Shown one piece after another: positions 1-13,900 of a stretch of DNA of 64,000 bases (the stretch's first letter is position 1; every line of letters begins with the position of its first letter). This stretch comes from Pithys albifrons albifrons (Eukaryota; Chordata; Aves; Passeriformes; Thamnophilidae), in NCBI RefSeq assembly GCF_047495875.1, contig NC_092466.1:15992561-16056560 (forward strand), in the 5' to 3' direction. The position numbers and the translations under genes were made by a program. The notes beneath the pieces were generated by a model. The model was not told the DNA's origin. It worked only from the letters and a program-made list of their open reading frames with translations, and ran no database searches.

Positions 1-3000
1 CTTTCCACTGGAAATAAACAATGTGTTAGTCCCTCTTTAATGAATGTCATCGTTATTAGGCTCTTGTATTGGGCATGTATTTGTGAATTATATTGTACCA
101 AGATTTTCATCATTAGATTTTTGTTTTACTGTAGTCCCTGATGGAGTCATACATCATCTCACCTATAGCAAGGTAATTATCTGTAGAGGGAGAATAGCAA
201 AAGTTGGTCACATTATGCTTCAGGTAACTTCAAAGTGCAATACCATGATTTTTAAAGGACTTTGTATTACATGGTGCTCAGAAGCTAGAGTTAAGCTGTG
301 GGAGTTATGACAAGTATTCAGGTAGCTGTTAAACTGTTGGTGCATGTGAGAATAATGTCGGTACTTTGCTTCTTTACAGAGAGGTTTTGCTCCATTTTTG
401 GTAAACAACAGGCTCTCAGAAAGTTTATCTGGGTTATAATGTGCCTGGGTTATATCATATAACAGTCTTGTGGAGGGAAGTTCCATAATTTTTATCTTGA
501 ATGGTGGGAGACTGGGTAAGAACACTAAGTTCATCCAGTGTGAGCAGTAAGCCACCTTTAGGGTTGTGGTTTTGTGTCATCCTTTCCTTTGCTTTCCTTT
601 CCTTTCTTTAGCAATGGTGCTGATAGGGTTACATTAAGTTTTTAGGATTCGAGGACCTGTTTATTGTGGATCCCAAATACACCTGAGGAAGGGTAGAAGA
701 GGACAACATATGAGTTATGAACATCAGAAAGTGACTTGATGTCAATCATAGGGATTTGGTATTTATCTACTTTTATGATTTAACATGTATTAAATGAATG
801 CCATCTGCTGTTCATGTGAGATTGAGTTACCTGCCATATTTATATACTCACTAGTCCTCGTGGGGTTATACCAGGTGTTCTAGTTCTGATGTGCTTGTTT
901 CTTTTTCAGTTTAAACTAATGAGATGTTCAGAAAAAGAGAAAGGAAATTTTCTAACGCTTTTGTCTTTTTTTCTATTTACTTTATTAATACTAATATTTA
1001 CTATAATAAAAGGATGAATAAGGAAATTTCTGAGACTCAAAATGTGGGGGGAAAGCACATCAGCAGTAATTTATTGTTGTAATATTCGTAATTCTCTCCA
1101 CTTTCTGCACAATTATGTGTTATAAATAACAATGTAAAGAGTCAGCAATATAGATTGATGAAGCAAAAAATAACCATAAGAGCTAAATAAATGTAATAAA
1201 TCATAATTTTCTGCATGTACAGCAAATGAAGTTACTGCTGTAAAGTACTTCATGCTTATTGATTATCATTATACAACTGTTTCTAATAAACTATTATTTT
1301 TGAAACTGTTCTCATTAATTTGTGTCTGTATTTAATAACTAGTCCATTAGTAAATTGATCCATAAAATAATCTTCATAACAGTTTTACACAGTTAAACTG
1401 TAACTTGCTGATTAGGACGATATCCTTTTTTTTTTAAATAAGTAATATAACAGTATTGCTAATTGGACAAAATTATTTCCATTGAAAATATCCTCCATAT
1501 TTTTTCATGTATTGTTAATAAGACTAAAGGAGTTGGTTGCCTGACTCACCGTGTATGAAAATGCTGTTGAGTTTTTGTTTTCTTTAGATAACTGAAGAAG
1601 TCAGGTCAACTATTTGGTATTGTTATTATGACTGCTTTACAAATGGAATACTTGGTTACCAAGCTATTAAATAGATGCCAAGCCTAAGTTTGGAAAAGAT
1701 TAGACCAAGTATTTTTTTAATGCTAGCTTTCCAGAATGCTTCTTTAGCTGAAGCAGAGTGATTGTTTTAAACAATTAAAATCCCTCAAACAGTCATTTAT
1801 TAAAGAGCACTGAAGTCAAGTTGATTTGTTTTTTGTCTCTGAAAGTTTCTGTCAAAACGATGGTATTTTATATGTTGAGTCAGTCATTCCATATGATTAG
1901 TTAGTCTGTAAGCCTTTTTGGTTGGCTGATGTTTCCTTTCTGAAACTGGATACCTATTGAAGTTTTGGAAGAAGCTTTAGTCTGAAGAACTGGGGCAGTT
2001 AAGTTTCCTGTCCTTTTTACCTGTTGCTTTGCTGTTTTATATGAATTTTCAGTTACTAATATTGTTTTGGAATAAGTAAAGATATGATAAATGGACTTTC
2101 TAAATGTTTATAGTTACAAAGCTTTTCATTTTCTGCAGTCTGGACTGTCAATAAAAATACACATGGCTGTTCTGGAGCAGGCCAAACAGTCATGATGTAT
2201 CCGAGTATCGTTGTTTCCAAATTAAAAGATTTTAAAGCAGATGCCTAGGGTAGAGTAACAGTGTGCTATTTCCCACAAGGATCTTCTAGGCATTGCAACT
2301 TAGTAATAGTACCTGTGAATTCAGTTTACCAAAATGGTATGGTTTACCACAGCCTGATCCAGCCTCTCTCCAGATCCCATGCCAATTCCCTGCATTTGGA
2401 GCATCCCATGGCAAGAAGTACCACAGCTCAACTCTGTGCTGGCAGGGAATCATCCCTCGTTTATTTCTGAGTTCCAGTTTGTTTCATTCAGAGCTAAAAT
2501 GGTTATCAGACTTGGGAGAATGGATCAAGTTCTGTCTTCAACGGGGGAACCTGTGGAACCCATCCCTCTGCTTTTCTCTCTTTATCATTAGTCACTGTCA
2601 GTAAGCTGAAAAGTAAGGGGTGATGAAATGTCAAGAAGTACAGTTTATTTATACTACTAATAGTATGCTTTTCTTTGTTTTCAACATTGTGGTTAACTGC
2701 ATGAAATAGAACAGTGATAAAACTTTTTTTAAGAACAAAAGTCGTTTACCTTGGTCCATGGGAAAATGCCTTGGTCTTCTAGGAAAAATAAAAAAAGCTC
2801 TATTCCTGCTTTTAACATTTTGGATTACTGAGGAATGAATAAAGTATGAAGCCAGCTTTCTCATTGGTTGGCCTAGTTTTCTTGTGGCAGATTGATAGAT
2901 TTTCCTGCTTCCCTCTGTATTCCAGAACAATAAGAGCATCTTCAATTTTCCTTGTGTGTTGAGGCCAATATTTGGTACTTCATTTAGTTGTTGGCACTGT

Positions 3001-6000
3001 GGAAAGTAGAGAGGGAAATGGCCTGACCAAGAAAAAAATATGTTAAATTGCAATAACAGCACACCAGAGAAAAAAGGTTTTGGAGGAGGTAAATGGCTTT
3101 AAAAGGTACAGAGTGCTGGTCTTTGGTACTTTTAAACTTCTTTTTTTCAGCTGTTTATTTTGTTTGGTTATTGAGGCTGGCAATGTATTTTTTTCAGGAA
3201 GACTGCAGCATGGCTCTGCTGATTGGTACCGCTTAAGCTTCATGTTTGTGTTTCGCTATATTCTATAGTTATAAAATGCTGCATAGAAGTTGAGTAGATT
3301 TTGATACTTACTAGGTATAGGTCACCACTCTATCAATTGAGACTGGAAGGAAATGAGTAAAAGAAGCTAGAGTGGAAAAATTCTCTTTTTGAGCCTCAAT
3401 TTTTTTGACTGGGGGTAAAAAAGGTAAAAACATTGCCAATGTTATTTTGAACTGGATTGCACTTTTTTGTCAATCTGGAAATCTCTCTGTAATGCTTCCT
3501 CCTTGATATAGTCTCTCCCTATTATGTTTTGTAGGATCAGCATAAGGCTGATCCTATCTGAATATCTGGCCACAAAACCTGTGATTCATCTCCTGTCTCT
3601 GGGCTTAGGGCAGGCTGCTATGCTTTCCTTTCACCTCTTCTTTGTTACTTTGCTCTGCATCATTTTCCTGATTCTGTGCCATACTGCTAACTGCAATACT
3701 ATTTCTTTTCAGTGTGCTTTTTTGGGGAAAGGGTGTTTTGGTTTTGTTTATTTAATGTGTAGATTTTGGGACCCACCTTCCAGGAACTGAATGGTGGGAG
3801 AGTCCTCTTCTTGAGCCTTGAGTAGGAAAGCCTTTGCTGATTTTGACCATTCAGGGTGCCTAATGTCTGCTAGATGAACCCTGAATGAGGAGATGGTTAG
3901 AGACAGACACTATTAGCTGATCGATGCTTCTTACAGTAGGGCAAAATGCTTAAAATTCAGATAATTTCCTCCCTGTATCAATCTGTGTACATAGTTTGAA
4001 GATTTACAGACTCCACAGAGCAGGTCCTGCCCAATCATCAGACTCAGATCTGTTCTGCCAGGCACTTTCTCCAGGTCTGGAGAAATGTATCCATTGCCGA
4101 CAGTAAGCCAGGGTCAAAGGCTATCCTGTAGCAGCAGTGGAGATTGCTGTGGGATCCTGATGGGTCCCCCCCACTGAGTGAGGATGTGATTACAGGGCAA
4201 TCTGTTCACTTTGAGTTTGCAAATGTTTTGTTAAAATAGTACTTTTTTGTCTGTTTTTGCGTTGTAATGGAATAGAAGTTCTCTGCAGAAAAATACATAG
4301 ATCACTGAACAAGTAATATTTATTAAGGTTAACTTGCCAGCGTGTAAAAGAGTAGTGAACAGGGGTGGGGGTGAAAATATGAGGTGGTGTTTTGCAGTTA
4401 CAAAGAATCCATTAGCTATCCAAGTCTTCCTCCTCTGCTTTTCTGCGATTTTCTCTAAGTTTAAATGATTAAGAAAAAGATTCCCATAAAATCAAGCCTG
4501 AATTCAGCATCAATAAATGCTAAGTGAAAAAGGGTGTGTGGGACATCCTGACTTTACTTACACCTTGATTGACTCTGAACAAGGCACTCTGGAGGTATGA
4601 TGCCCCCTGTGAAAATGAAAACTCAGCAGGAGCCAACGTGTAACACAACAAAACCTCTTGTTCCCACTATGTAGGCCCACAGTGGTGCACATGCATCTTG
4701 GATGCTGATTCTGAAACAGTTCTGACTTTTTCATGTCAAAAAGAGCATAATCGGACAAGGAAAAGTATAGAAATCTGAAGAGTTGTGGGAAAGCTTGTGT
4801 GTGAAGAATGATGAATAGCTGAGGGGCTTTTATCCTGAAAACCTCTAAAGTGTTTTAAAATTAAATAGGGAATGTTATAGACTGCTATCCATATTGTAGC
4901 ACTGAGGAGGCAACAAATCATTGCATTAGAATTTTGTAAGAACTGAAAAGTAGACTAGCTGCAGAGCTTCTTATTGCAGTTTTTGTATTCATGTATTTTC
5001 TCTTGACCACTGTCAAAGGCCAGACAGTGAGCTATAAGGATTCCTGTCTGACCTGCTCCTCATGACTTGTTGCTATTCAGTATATTTATTCACGATGGAA
5101 AACATGAAGTTCTCAGAAGACAGTTGGGTGAAATTATTACAGCTTGGGGCAGCTCTGTAGAGTAACGTGGATCACTTGGTGAGCTGGACTTCATAGATCA
5201 GCATTCATTTTAACATGGCCAAGAATCTTGTCATATATCCAGAATAAAGAAAGCAGTTTACACTTGCATGTTCCAGAAAACAGTTCCAAAATTTTGTCAC
5301 CGAAAAGCAGTTAATTATAATGGTGCATAATCAGTTAAACCTCTGTTCCTGGTGTGATATTAATAAAAGTGCAGTCATTGTTTTATCTCAGATCCAAAAT
5401 CAGGGAATAAAAAGCAGAAATAAGGAGTGTTACTTTTGTTTGCTACTACTGAGAAAAAGAAACTGCTAGAAAAAGGATATTATATATTACAGTTTCAAGC
5501 ATGATTTAAGAATTACAAAATCTGTGCTGGATTCTTGAATGTGTTCTCATAGATCTCTTTTAGTTGTCTGAGGTTAAGGGGTTATTTGATCATGTTCCAG
5601 AGGTGTGTAGAGAGAAGAAAGATGTCTGATGTCAAAGATATTTTAATTTGGGAAAATAATGAGATACAGTCATTGAGAGCTCAAACCAAGTGCGTTCAGA
5701 ATAAGAATGCCAGTGAAAATCTAAGTGGGAGTAATTAACCTTTGGAAGACATAGGAACTGTAACGGATACCTCTTACCTTCTTAAATTAAAACTGAATAT
5801 TGTAACAATTCAACAAGTTAGTGGCTTGATATGGTTGTTACCCAGAGGGGTTCTTAGCTTGATGCAGTGTGATCACATTGGTCCCTTTTGGGCATTAAAA
5901 TAAATGCACTGGTGAAAATCTACTACAAGTATGTATTCACACATATATGAATACTACCAAACCCATGATTTAAGTGGGATTTGGCATGGGCGTGGGAGTA

Positions 6001-9000
6001 TCAAGAGAATCTATGCAATGTTTCTTTCTGTAGGGGGAAGCTGCCAGTGTAGTATAATACTTGTAAACGTGTGACTCACTGTTTTTAAAACAGAAGTAGA
6101 ATCCTGCTAGTATCAAAATAGTGTTGTTGACTGTACAGTAGTACACTGCGTATTTGGAAATACTCAACACTGGATAATTTCCAAGTGTCTTTTGGCTTAA
6201 TACTGACAAATGTGTTCACCAGGTGTACTTCATCTGCAAATAGTTCTGCATTGAATTCTGCCAAATACTCTGACTCTAATGTAACTCTTGAGATGTCAAA
6301 CCCAGTAATTTTAATGGTGTTTGCTCATTATTTGATAGTACCCAACTAATTCAGTTTCTCCCTCAAATTTAATCCTTGCCACTTTACCTAAAAACTATTG
6401 ATAATAAAAAAGTCCTAGCATAAGAAATTGCAATTCAAAAATAATCAGACTCTGTCTGCTTTCTTCTGTAATGAACTGTATTTCTGTTTTTCCTGTCTGT
6501 TGCTGCAAGTAGAATTTTTATTGGGTGGTGGGTGTTGGTAAAGGGGATGCTACTGAAACCCTGTATAGCTCTAAAGTCAGTGTATAGCAGCTTTATTGCA
6601 GAGATGAAAGTCATAAAGAGCTTTGTGATTTGAATGTTACCATCCTTTGATCTTTAAGTTGCTCGTTAAGTTTAATGTTTTAGCAGCTACTGTTTTTAAG
6701 GTCTTCTTCTGTACCCTGTATTTTAAATTAAAAAAAAAAGTTATTTCTGTAATTTGGCACTGTTTCTTTCCTCTACTAGGAAATGTGACCTTTTAGCCAT
6801 ATTAAAAAGATTTCCTCTTGAACTTTCTTAGTACTTTTAAAAATAATTTATGCAACAGTGAAAGTAGTTTGTTATAATTTATAAACACATTAGATGTCTG
6901 CTCTTTTCACATGGCTTTCAATCAGATTTACAATTAATTGGAGAATTTCCAGTTACATCTTGTATGTGTGAAATTAGTTTTTTGCTTACTAAAATGACAA
7001 CTGTTAGAAAGAACCTATTAATCATACTGAGGATTCACTGGTAAATTCTTATGTAATCTAGGATTACTTTTGTATTGTTGATGGATGATCTCTTGTATAA
7101 CAGGTATGAGTAAATACTTTGTATTATACCAAAATTCTAACGCCACAAGAGTAATCCAAGGTATTAGAGGAAAGGAGAAATCTTCATGCTGACAACAGTT
7201 CTTTAATTACAATTAAGTTACTGCTGCTTCAATTTGGAAAGTAAAGATATAGGGAGGGGGTTTCACAGTGCAGCTAGCTTTCAGCTTTCTGCTATGTAAA
7301 ACCACTACTAATAATTTGGAATTAAGATATGATGCACATACTGGGAGAGAAGTTGTGTTTAAAAAGAAACCAAAATCTACAAAACACTTAAAACGCTTGA
7401 AACCAGCAAGCTTTATTCTTCTCGGTCACTTAAAACTGGCTTTCCTAGACAATATGCAAACCATTATAAAAGTATTCTAGGGCAAAGTCCTTTGCCAGAA
7501 TTCAGTAGCAGGAGCTTGAACTGTTTTTATGGCATCCATGCTGCAGGCATTAAAGAAAGCTGCAGTTCCCTTCCTCTGTTCAGAGTTCTTCGCTTCATCT
7601 GTAGTGTCTCCAGATGCTATCCTGATACTCTGGTGTTGGTAAAAATTATTGCTGCCCATTTCTGCAAACAGATACCACTTTCACAGAAAAAGCCTAAGTC
7701 ACAACAGTTTAATGGCACCATTAATGAGGTCTGTGTGGGAAGGGTTTATGGTACGGCATGTATGGTCAAAGATCATAAGATGTACTTAATACACTGTGTA
7801 TTTACACAGTATTTTGATGGAGTATGTATCAAAATGTTATTGTCAATAAATCTTGACAACAGCCAAGCTGAGAAAATATAAACTGACAATAGGAGCTGGC
7901 ACATGATTAGCAAAGTTATACTCTGGGGATTTCTAATAAAATGAAAGGATATTGAATGACTTAAAACAAGCTTTTTCTGAATTTAATTCTTCCCAGGACA
8001 CATCAATTGTATATTTAGGCACTTACATTATGAACCTGGTGAGACTGATAGCTGCAGTGTTTGGGACTTTTGTCAAGAACAGAGAGTGCACAACATGTTC
8101 TGTGTTCTTTCAAGGTGACTAAGATCTTATTTTACTTTAATAAATATAGAAAGGGGAAAATTGCTCGTACCAGTCTGACAGAAATACATCAATAGATCCT
8201 TTAGTGCCAGGTGATAGCATGGTACTTGATTCATTTTAATCAGGTTTGTGAGAGAGGTAAATTCCCTTCTTCTATAGTGAGAAATCAGCTCTATGTAATT
8301 GGCCCAACACTCAAAGTCAAGATCCATTTTTTAAAACAACATTCATTGCTTTACTATTTTAAAAAATAGTCAAAATACTAATTTTAAATTAACTATAAGA
8401 AATATCTTGTGTAGTCTGACGAAAATGTGATATTATAGTATTTGCTTTCCAGTTTGCCTACCCTAGACAGTGTGCACGTTGACCTAATTTTAGCATTTAC
8501 CAGAATGTGTAATCTCGTCTAAAGCTAAATTTATACTTCTATCTGTGATCTTTGTTGTTCTGAGAGTGTAGGTGAAAACACGTTCAAATTTTATTTATGA
8601 CACCAATGATTTGCGGAATCAAAGTTCATGTTGTATTTTGATAGCTAACTCTATCATATTTGTGCTGATAAGATATTCATAAATGACATTCAATATTTAG
8701 GAACAGTTGAAAACCCCCACAAAGCAAAACACCTTCCTGAGTCAGGCTGTTGGTCCTCTAGACAAATGTTATGTCTCTGAATTCTGTCATTTGAAAAGTA
8801 TGAATTTTGTTTGCAAGATCATTATTTTTGAGATGATAGGAAAAAAAGAAAGAGGGAGCAGTGGTGATGCGTAGCTTCTAGAAAAGCAGTAAACTGCTAA
8901 AGATCATACGGATTCAGATGAACAGTGAAACACCATCCTTCAAGTAAATAATGGATGCATCTTTAGTTGCAGAGGTAAGGCTTAATGATTCATCTGCAGT

Positions 9001-10437
9001 TCCTTTCACTCCTACTGCATTTTTACATCTGCCTACCATGTTGCTGCCCTTTTCTCCCATTGCAGTAATACAAAGAAGAATGATTATGCTTGATTTCTTG
9101 CATATGCTGTAAGGGACATGACCAAAGAATTTATTCTTTTGATGCATAGTAAGTCATAGATAATATGATAAAATGCCAGTAGCTCCTGATGGTAAAACAA
9201 AAGCATCACTGCATTGCTTTTCTGGGCCTGGCAAATGACTGGTTTGTAGGGCTTGTGGCAGAGGTGTGAGAGGGAGGGTTTTGGGGGAGGTCAGTTGTCA
9301 TGGGTTTTCAGTATTTCCAAGATCAAGCATGGAAGCTCAGTAATCTATAAGTAAATTAATTGAGTATCTCCTGTACTTTTTGGTTGTACTTTCATCTCAC
9401 ATCTCCTGGGATGGGTGTAACGGTGACTGGAAGGAAGTATTTCTTCCTCTCATCACAGCATAAAATAAAGAAGCTGCTGTGATGATGCTTGAGGACAAGA
9501 ACGTATGGTGCCGTATTCTGCCTGAAAATTTTGTGTGAGGTATAGCTGGCTGTTTACCTGGGATTTCCAGGTTCCATTCAGCCAGACGGTGGGCAGATGG
9601 TGAGCAGGTGTCTGGCAGCCCAGGGGTTTGTGCAAGGCTCCAACACAGGCAGGGCTGTTGATCCATGGGGCAAAGGAGCTGATGATGAGGACTGAGTTTC
9701 CATTCTAGTAAGGTTTCATTTCTAACTCTGGAATATTAAATGCTGCTGTGGGACTCCATTTTACATACTTTGGGGATCAGGGGGAGTGTGTGTTTGTATT
9801 TAATTTCAGTCTAGCTCTAGTCTGGTCTCACAGACTGAATGCTCCTTCTGAAAGGCATTAACTGCATTCCTGGAGCAGAGCTTGAACTTGTTTTTACCCA
9901 CAAGAAATCCCATCAGTGTGCTTGGAGACACTGTTGTGCCACAAACCAAAGCACAGAAGTGGGAATGAACAGAATTCCATTCAAAGCATGCTCGTGTCCT
10001 GAACTCAACAAGACACCAGCATGGGAACACCATGGTGGTTGCTGAAAGACCACAAGTGGTGCCAGAGGTTTTGATACAAATCAAACACAATGAATTTTCA
10101 AAAACCAATTCTCAAACAAAAAACCAATTCTCAGAAAAAAATACTTTCACCACATTTGCCCACTAACTGTATGGAAGCCGTGACCAGAGAAGATTTGGAT
10201 CAAACTACATCAGATTCTTGGATTAAACCAAATCAGATTCTTATTTCAGATTTGTCTTCCATAGTGAAAAGACCTTTGAGTTCTCTTTGGGACCAAAGGG
10301 ATTAGGCAGATCTTCAAAGCTTTGGCCAGTTTGCAGCCCTGTTACACATACTTGAAAATTACTTGACATAGTTTTGTGTATTAGTTCAGAAATTCAGAGG
10401 AATTCTGCTACCTACCTTCCTCAGTGGTCTTATACAT
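1..10437. other. AT-rich non-coding stretch, no recognised element
   Basis: I recognise no gene, RNA or transposon here. Local details: an imperfect CCTTT tract at 581-609; a slightly more GC-rich 9380-10080; and a direct repeat of about 16 bp (CAAAAACCAATTCTCA) at 10099-10114, repeated at 10117-10133. Open frames of 60-130 codons occur on both strands without known similarity or splice context and look like chance. Confidence 0.5.
581..609 (+). repeat. Imperfect CCTTT pyrimidine microsatellite
   Basis: Five to six CCTTT-like units with one G interruption, about 29 bp. The whole tract is pyrimidine except that G. Confidence 0.7.
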
Positions 10438-10994
10438 TGAGTCTGGCTGAGATGGAGTTCACTTTCCCACAGCAGGCGTCAGAGTGCTGTGCTTTGCATT
10501 GGTAGCTAAAAAAGTGTTGATAACACACCAGTGTTTTGGCTACTGCTGAGCAGCACTGGCACTGCATCAACACTGTCTCTCAAGGTTCCCTCCATCAGTA
10601 GGCTTAAGGGTGGACAAGATCCTGGGGGGGACACAATTGGCCAGCTGACCCAAATTAACCAAAGGGATATTCCATACCATATGATGTCAACTCAGATATG
10701 AAAGCTAAGGAAAGGAGAAGGAAGAGGGGGAATTTGTTATGTACAGTGTTTGCCTTCAGGAACAACCACTATGTGTGCTGAAGCCCTGCTTCCCGGGAGG
10801 AGACTGAACATCACTTGCTGATAGGAAGTAAAGAATAAACCTGGTTTTTTTCTCTGTGCTCTTTTGCTTTAGTAAACTGCCTTATTTCAACCTACGAGTT
10901 GTTTTTCATCTTAATTTCTCTTCCTGTCTAGTTGGAAGGGGAGAGATAGAGTGGCTTGGTGGGCATCTGGCTCCTGGCCAAGGCCAACCCACCA
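10438..10994 (+). mobile_element. Solo LTR, avian ERVL-like family
   Basis: The block opens with TGAGTCTGGCTGAGATGGAG and contains landmarks I recall from a widespread avian LTR family: TTTCCCACAGCAG near the start, TTGATAACACACCAGTGTTTT, CTGCTGAGCAGCACTGGCAC, GGGACACAATTGGCCAGCTG, AAAGGGATATTCCATACCAT with a degraded ATATGAAA in the TATA position (10696-10703), and AATAAA at 10834-10839 followed by the CAACCTACGAGTT motif. Its length of about 557 bp fits a full LTR. No gag, pol or env sequence flanks it, so it is a solo LTR left by recombination. The 3' edge is uncertain by some bases and I could not find a clear target duplication. The family name is not certain. Confidence 0.7.
10834..10839 (+). 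terminator. Poly(A) signal AATAAA inside the first LTR
   Basis: AATAAA sits about 130 bp downstream of the degraded TATA position, followed by a T-rich stretch. This is the arrangement expected at the R/U5 side of an LTR. Confidence 0.5.
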
Positions 10995-13900
10995 CGTCCT
11001 GATAGCCCGTGTAGTATTTTCAAACATCTCTGGCTTGCGCTATGGCCCAAATAAGCTCTTGAAGGTGAACTCATTATATACCTTGCAGTGCCTGGGATGA
11101 AATGTTTTTGTATATTTACTGGGATCACTTGTGAAATATTCACTGAAAGTTTTATTGAATGTAATATGAAATAGTGGCACTGAGGTGCATTCAGAAGCAT
11201 TTTAAAAAATCAGCTAACCTATTTTGGTTTGCCAGTGTTATGAATAGTGCATTTTGAAATGATTAAGGTATTTGAAAAGAGAGGAACTAGTTCTGTCTTC
11301 AAATTGCTTTGCTTTGTGTCATGCAATATCATTGTTTCCCTTTACTTCAGTTGATGACCAAAACAGAAATTACAAAGCTGTGCGGGTAGAAAGGAACAGC
11401 AAAACAAGAAACGGGTTCCTCACAGCTGTTATGTAAGACCTCTGAAAATCTTCTGGCTTTGATACTTAATAAATTCTTAGGACATATTATTCATACTAGC
11501 TTGATTTACAACAGCAACTTTAATTTTGTCATGTTATATCAGATGCAAGATATATGGGGTACTTGAACAGGCTAAAAATCCTTCTGCTGAAAAAGAGGAT
11601 TTATTGTAAGCAACATTATGTTATCAGATAACTCAAGTCTTATGCTACTCCAAGTCAGAATTCTGGAGATTAGATTTGTCATTTGCTTAAGCCATGGGGA
11701 TGTGGGGCTCAGCCTTGAGTTTCAAAAGTGAACTGCTGCCTTTCAGCTAGATCTGTGAGGTACTTTTGAAGGAGGCTATTTACCTTTACTGTTGAATGTT
11801 TAAATGGATACCCTTTAAATAAACACATTGATTTTTATGTTGTTAAAGCTGTTTTTCTTGCAAAGGTTCATTAGCTTAGAAGGGGAGCTGATGTATTTGT
11901 TTCTAGAAGATTTTTATTTCATCAAAGATAGTAGGAAATTATCTCTTATTAATTATTATTTATTTCCCCATGTGTTTTCTCCTTTTCTTCTGGAGTGGTT
12001 TTAGTTGTAACTTATCTAACATTTCTAGATGGTTTTCTAGCGGTAGCTGGGCCCAGCCACTCTGTCTGGCCTACTACCTACAACAAAGTAATTCTAAAAG
12101 TAAAGCAAGAAGCCAGAAGAGTGCTTAGTATTTTACATTAGAATATGTGTAACACTTAAGAAAAATACTTGTGCACTGCTTTGCCTTTTGTGCACCTCCT
12201 TGGTTAGCTTTGATGTCCCTTCCTGCCTGTCTGAATCCAGACTGGAAAAAGTAGCTTTCTTCTCTGTGGCCACTCGCTGCATCGAAGTGTTGATCTAGCA
12301 ACAGATGTTCTGATGAGAAAATACACATAAAGGGAGTGACAGTGATGTCTTCAGATGGTGAGTTATGAATTAAAAATAACAGGTGTAGTTCCTAATGTCA
12401 GTTAAGGATAAGAATGTGATGGATGTGAACAAATATGCTCTAGTGATTCAACTGTTTCTGCATGAAAAGTTGTCATTATTGTTTATTTATAAAGTACCAT
12501 CAAGATGTGCTGGGTTTCATAAATAATATGAGAAGTCGAAGGGGAGGCCAAAGACGCTAAAATTATAAAGGATTTTAAGTACTGCTTCAGTTCTGCAGTT
12601 TTTAGCAAAGAATTAAAATCATAGCTTTTTTAGGTGGATTTATATGTGATAGCTGCTGGATAGCTGTGTTGGATCAACATAGTTCTGAGTTTACCTTTGT
12701 CATTTTATTTCATGAATAAGTTGGTTGGTACAAGGTATTCAGTAGACTTTGAAAGCAATCCAGGAATATCAATCCATGTTAATTACAGTAATAATATTTG
12801 GAAAATCTGGAGACCAGAAAAATTATTCCCAGAAGGAAGCCAGCAGTTTCAATGAATTAACCTTCAAAGAAAGATTTCAAGTATAAAGAAACAAGAAACC
12901 TCTTCGATGCTGGTATATAAAATTTATCTTGAATTTTATTTTTATATAATTGTAAGATTGATTTTAACTACCTGTGTTAGGAGAGAAGAGAATTAAATGC
13001 AGAATGTATTTTTATACTTCAGTGGCACCGTGGTTTTTTTACACTCAAATCATTATTGTATATCATTATTTTTGATACTTTTATTAGATACTTATGCATT
13101 GAACCAAGAAAAAGTAAAATTTTTATTTCTCAGGAGAGAAGAGATAGGACCAAATGTTACCCTTGGCAGGCATAAGGATTGACGAAATTTAGTCCACACA
13201 TGGTATTTTGAAACTGTTTGCATTTTGCATTTGTATCTACTGGTGCTGATGGAATATCACTATTTGCCTGCTAGACACCCATGATTTTAACTTCTTTTAA
13301 TACACAAATTTTTAATACAACAATATTTCTCTTTATAGGAAATGAGAGCAGGTCTCCATTTAAACAATTTTGCTTAATCAGTTGGTTTGGAAAGACCAAG
13401 TTTCCATTTTTCCTTTTGTGTACTGCAATTATATTTTTGAGTTTGAACAAAAAACCTTAATCTGATAAATTTTTACACTTGGACTGTATAAAGATTACTT
13501 ATAGCCCTTCATACCTCTTTTTAACACAAGTGAACCTGGAAAAACTCAATACTCTGAACTTTGTGAGTTCCCAGTAAGTGAAGAGGGAATAACATGGATG
13601 CATTGACATAAAAAGCAAACAAATACACTGACAGGAAATAATGAGCAGTAAAGAGGGAGCTTTTAGTGAAATTGGAAAGGAGCTGAAGTGAAGGAAGTAA
13701 AATATAAGTATGGTGCAAGTGTTACTTATGAAAAATACTATTTTCAAAAGTGTTTACCACTTCAATATAAAAATAAGACCAAGCTCAATACTCCAAGACA
13801 AAGTTCTTTGATTGAAATAGAAGTTCCTAAATGAAACAGTGAATTTAATTGATGTTAAAGACAGATTGCTATACTTATATAAACTCTATTTGAATGCTGG

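Noticed and set aside
7492..7881. 129-codon open frame on the + strand
   Set aside because: No ATG at its start, no domain, no splice context; consistent with chance.
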